Positions 4,004 to 5,100 of a stretch of DNA of 5,100 nucleotides are shown here, piece by piece. This DNA is from Bacillota bacterium (GTDB taxonomy: Bacteria; Bacillota; Clostridia; Christensenellales; Aristaeellaceae): positions 1 through 5,100 of the forward strand of contig JAEWTC010000187.1 of assembly GCA_023459675.1 (NCBI GenBank), given 5' to 3'. The notes under the pieces were generated by a model, which did no database searches, had not been told where the DNA came from, and worked only from the letters and a program-made list of their open reading frames with translations. Within the stretch, counting starts at the first letter, position 1. Each line of letters opens with the position of its first letter. The position numbers were made by a program, and so were the translations under genes.

Positions 4004-5100
4004 ATGCAAAACCAGAAGCAAATTCACGCCTACCTGCCGGACGAAAAGCCGCCGCTTGGCAAACTGCTGCTCTACGCGCTGCAGCAGGTCATCGTCATGT
4101 TCCCCGCCACCATCGCGGTGGCTCTGATCACCGGCTTCCAGGTTTCCACCACGATCTTCGCCAGCGGCCTTGCCACGCTGTGCTTCGTGCTGATCACCAA
4201 GCGCAGAATACCGATGTACTACGGCTCCAGCTTTTCCTACCTGTCCGCGGTCATCGGGTTGATGACCAGCCAGTTCATCCGGGACAGCATCAGCCCGGAA
4301 GCGCTTGTTCAGCTGGACGCATGGCTTGCCAAGGCAACGCCCGTGATGCCCGCCGAAGCCATCGCATTCGCGCAGTTCGGCATCGTGATGTCCGGCTTGG
4401 TGAGCATTCTGGCCGGCATTCTTGTGCGGTACAGCGGCCGGCACGCCGTGGAAAAAATCCTGCCGCCCACGATTACCGGCTCCATCGCGCTGGTAATCGG
4501 CCTTACGCTTGCCGACAACGCCCTGGGCGACGCCGCCCCGGTGCTCACCTCCGCAACCGTAACCGGCAGCGGCTGGGTGTGGATTGTGTCGCTGGCCACG
4601 CTCTTATCCACCATCCTGTTCTCCCGCTATCTGAAGGGCTTCCTCTCCCAGCTGCCGCTGCTGTTGGGCGCGGCGGTGGGCTGCGCCGTGGCGGGGCTTT
4701 TATACGCCTTCGGCGGCGCGGATATGAGCCTGTTCCGTCCAATTGACCCCAATGCGCTCAGCGGCTCGCTGTGGCAGCTGGGGAACGTATTCGCCGTACC
4801 GGCGTTCACGCTGCCCAAAGCCTCGCTTGCGGCGGTGGTCGCCATCATGCCCATCGCCATCGCCACCATTCCGGAATCCACCGCGCACATCTACCAGCTG
4901 GACATCTATGTGAACAACGTCGCCAAGGAAAAGGGCAAGGAAGGCAAGTATAAACTGGCCGACCTCCTGCACATGAACCTCATCGGCGACGGCATCTGCG
5001 ACATGGTCTCCGGCGTGGTGGGCGGCCCCGCGGGCACCAACTACGGCGAAAACATTTCCACCATGGCGATTACGAAGGTCTTCTCCACCGCCGTGATGGT
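4004..5100 (+). CDS. NCS2-family nucleobase permease (UraA-like), 3' end outside window
   Basis: A membrane transporter expected to import a nucleobase such as uracil or xanthine with protons. There are 365 codons before the right edge, against roughly 430-450 for the family, so the last helices are missing. Hydrophobic segments begin near residue 24 and recur to the edge. YYGSSFSYL (72-80) is the TM3 stretch corresponding to the GSSFAF region of UraA. PESTAH (290-295) carries Glu291 and His295, matching the E-x-x-x-H substrate pair of UraA TM8. TNYGEN (345-350) with Glu349 matches the second substrate Glu in the NCS2 signature of TM10. Compared with UraA as I remember it, there is an extra stretch of about 25 residues between TM3 and TM4 (roughly 90-118) and a Lys-rich loop (KEKGKEGKYK, 308-317). 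The substrate is not decided. It has its own strong promoter and a long leader, suggesting separate regulation. Confidence 0.93.
   Translation, partial: MQNQKQIHAYLPDEKPPLGKLLLYALQQVIVMFPATIAVALITGFQVSTTIFASGLATLCFVLITKRRIPMYYGSSFSYLSAVIGLMTSQFIRDSISPEALVQLDAWLAKATPVMPAEAIAFAQFGIVMSGLVSILAGILVRYSGRHAVEKILPPTITGSIALVIGLTLADNALGDAAPVLTSATVTGSGWVWIVSLATLLSTILFSRYLKGFLSQLPLLLGAAVGCAVAGLLYAFGGADMSLFRPIDPNALSGSLWQLGNVFAVPAFTLPKASLAAVVAIMPIAIATIPESTAHIYQLDIYVNNVAKEKGKEGKYKLADLLHMNLIGDGICDMVSGVVGGPAGTNYGENISTMAITKVFSTAVM

Noticed and set aside
3550..4005. Minus-strand open frame of 151 codons across the permease leader
   Set aside because: The protein is Arg/Pro/Gly/Cys-rich with no family resemblance. 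It runs into the end of the acetyltransferase gene and starts within the permease start codon with no ribosome binding site.

Overview
The window looks like chromosomal DNA of a high-G+C Gram-positive bacterium, most likely a gut-type member of the Clostridia. This is an inference. It rests on strong AAGGAGG/GGAGG-type ribosome binding sites before four genes, sigma-A-like promoters, and protein families (SGNH hydrolase of the GxDLY type, BD-FAE-like esterase, NCS2 permease) whose sequences resemble clostridial versions. No rRNA, tRNA, CRISPR array, insertion sequence or phage gene was seen.

Layout, left to right. (1) 3-818 (+): the C-terminal part of an SGNH/GDSL esterase whose start lies before the window. 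(2) 855-889: a perfect 15-bp hairpin shared as terminator by two convergent genes. (3) 914-1735 (-): a complete alpha/beta-hydrolase, probably a carbohydrate or acyl esterase. (4) 1736-2036: a 301-bp divergent control region with one promoter for each direction, a 17-bp palindrome over the minus-strand -35 box, and a 30-bp imperfect direct repeat beside the plus-strand -35 box. (5) 2037-3050 (+): an extended-SDR (NAD-dependent epimerase/dehydratase-like) protein. (6) 3051-3237: a G+C-rich spacer with small hairpins and short repeats. (7) 3238-3633 (+): a small GNAT N-acetyltransferase. (8) 3634-4003: a terminator overlapping a very good promoter, a 17-bp dyad at the predicted transcription start, and a leader of about 300 nt. 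(9) 4004 to the right edge (+): an NCS2 nucleobase permease (UraA-like), cut by the window end.

The genes do not form one obvious pathway. The two convergent esterases could both remove acyl groups from carbohydrates or glycosides. The SDR protein and the acetyltransferase are co-directional and may share a transcript. The permease has its own promoter and is probably controlled separately. I found no gene system I would call new. The most interesting material is regulatory: two palindromic operator candidates placed exactly on predicted promoters, a terminator whose loop and arm carry the next promoter's -35 box, and a long unexplained permease leader.
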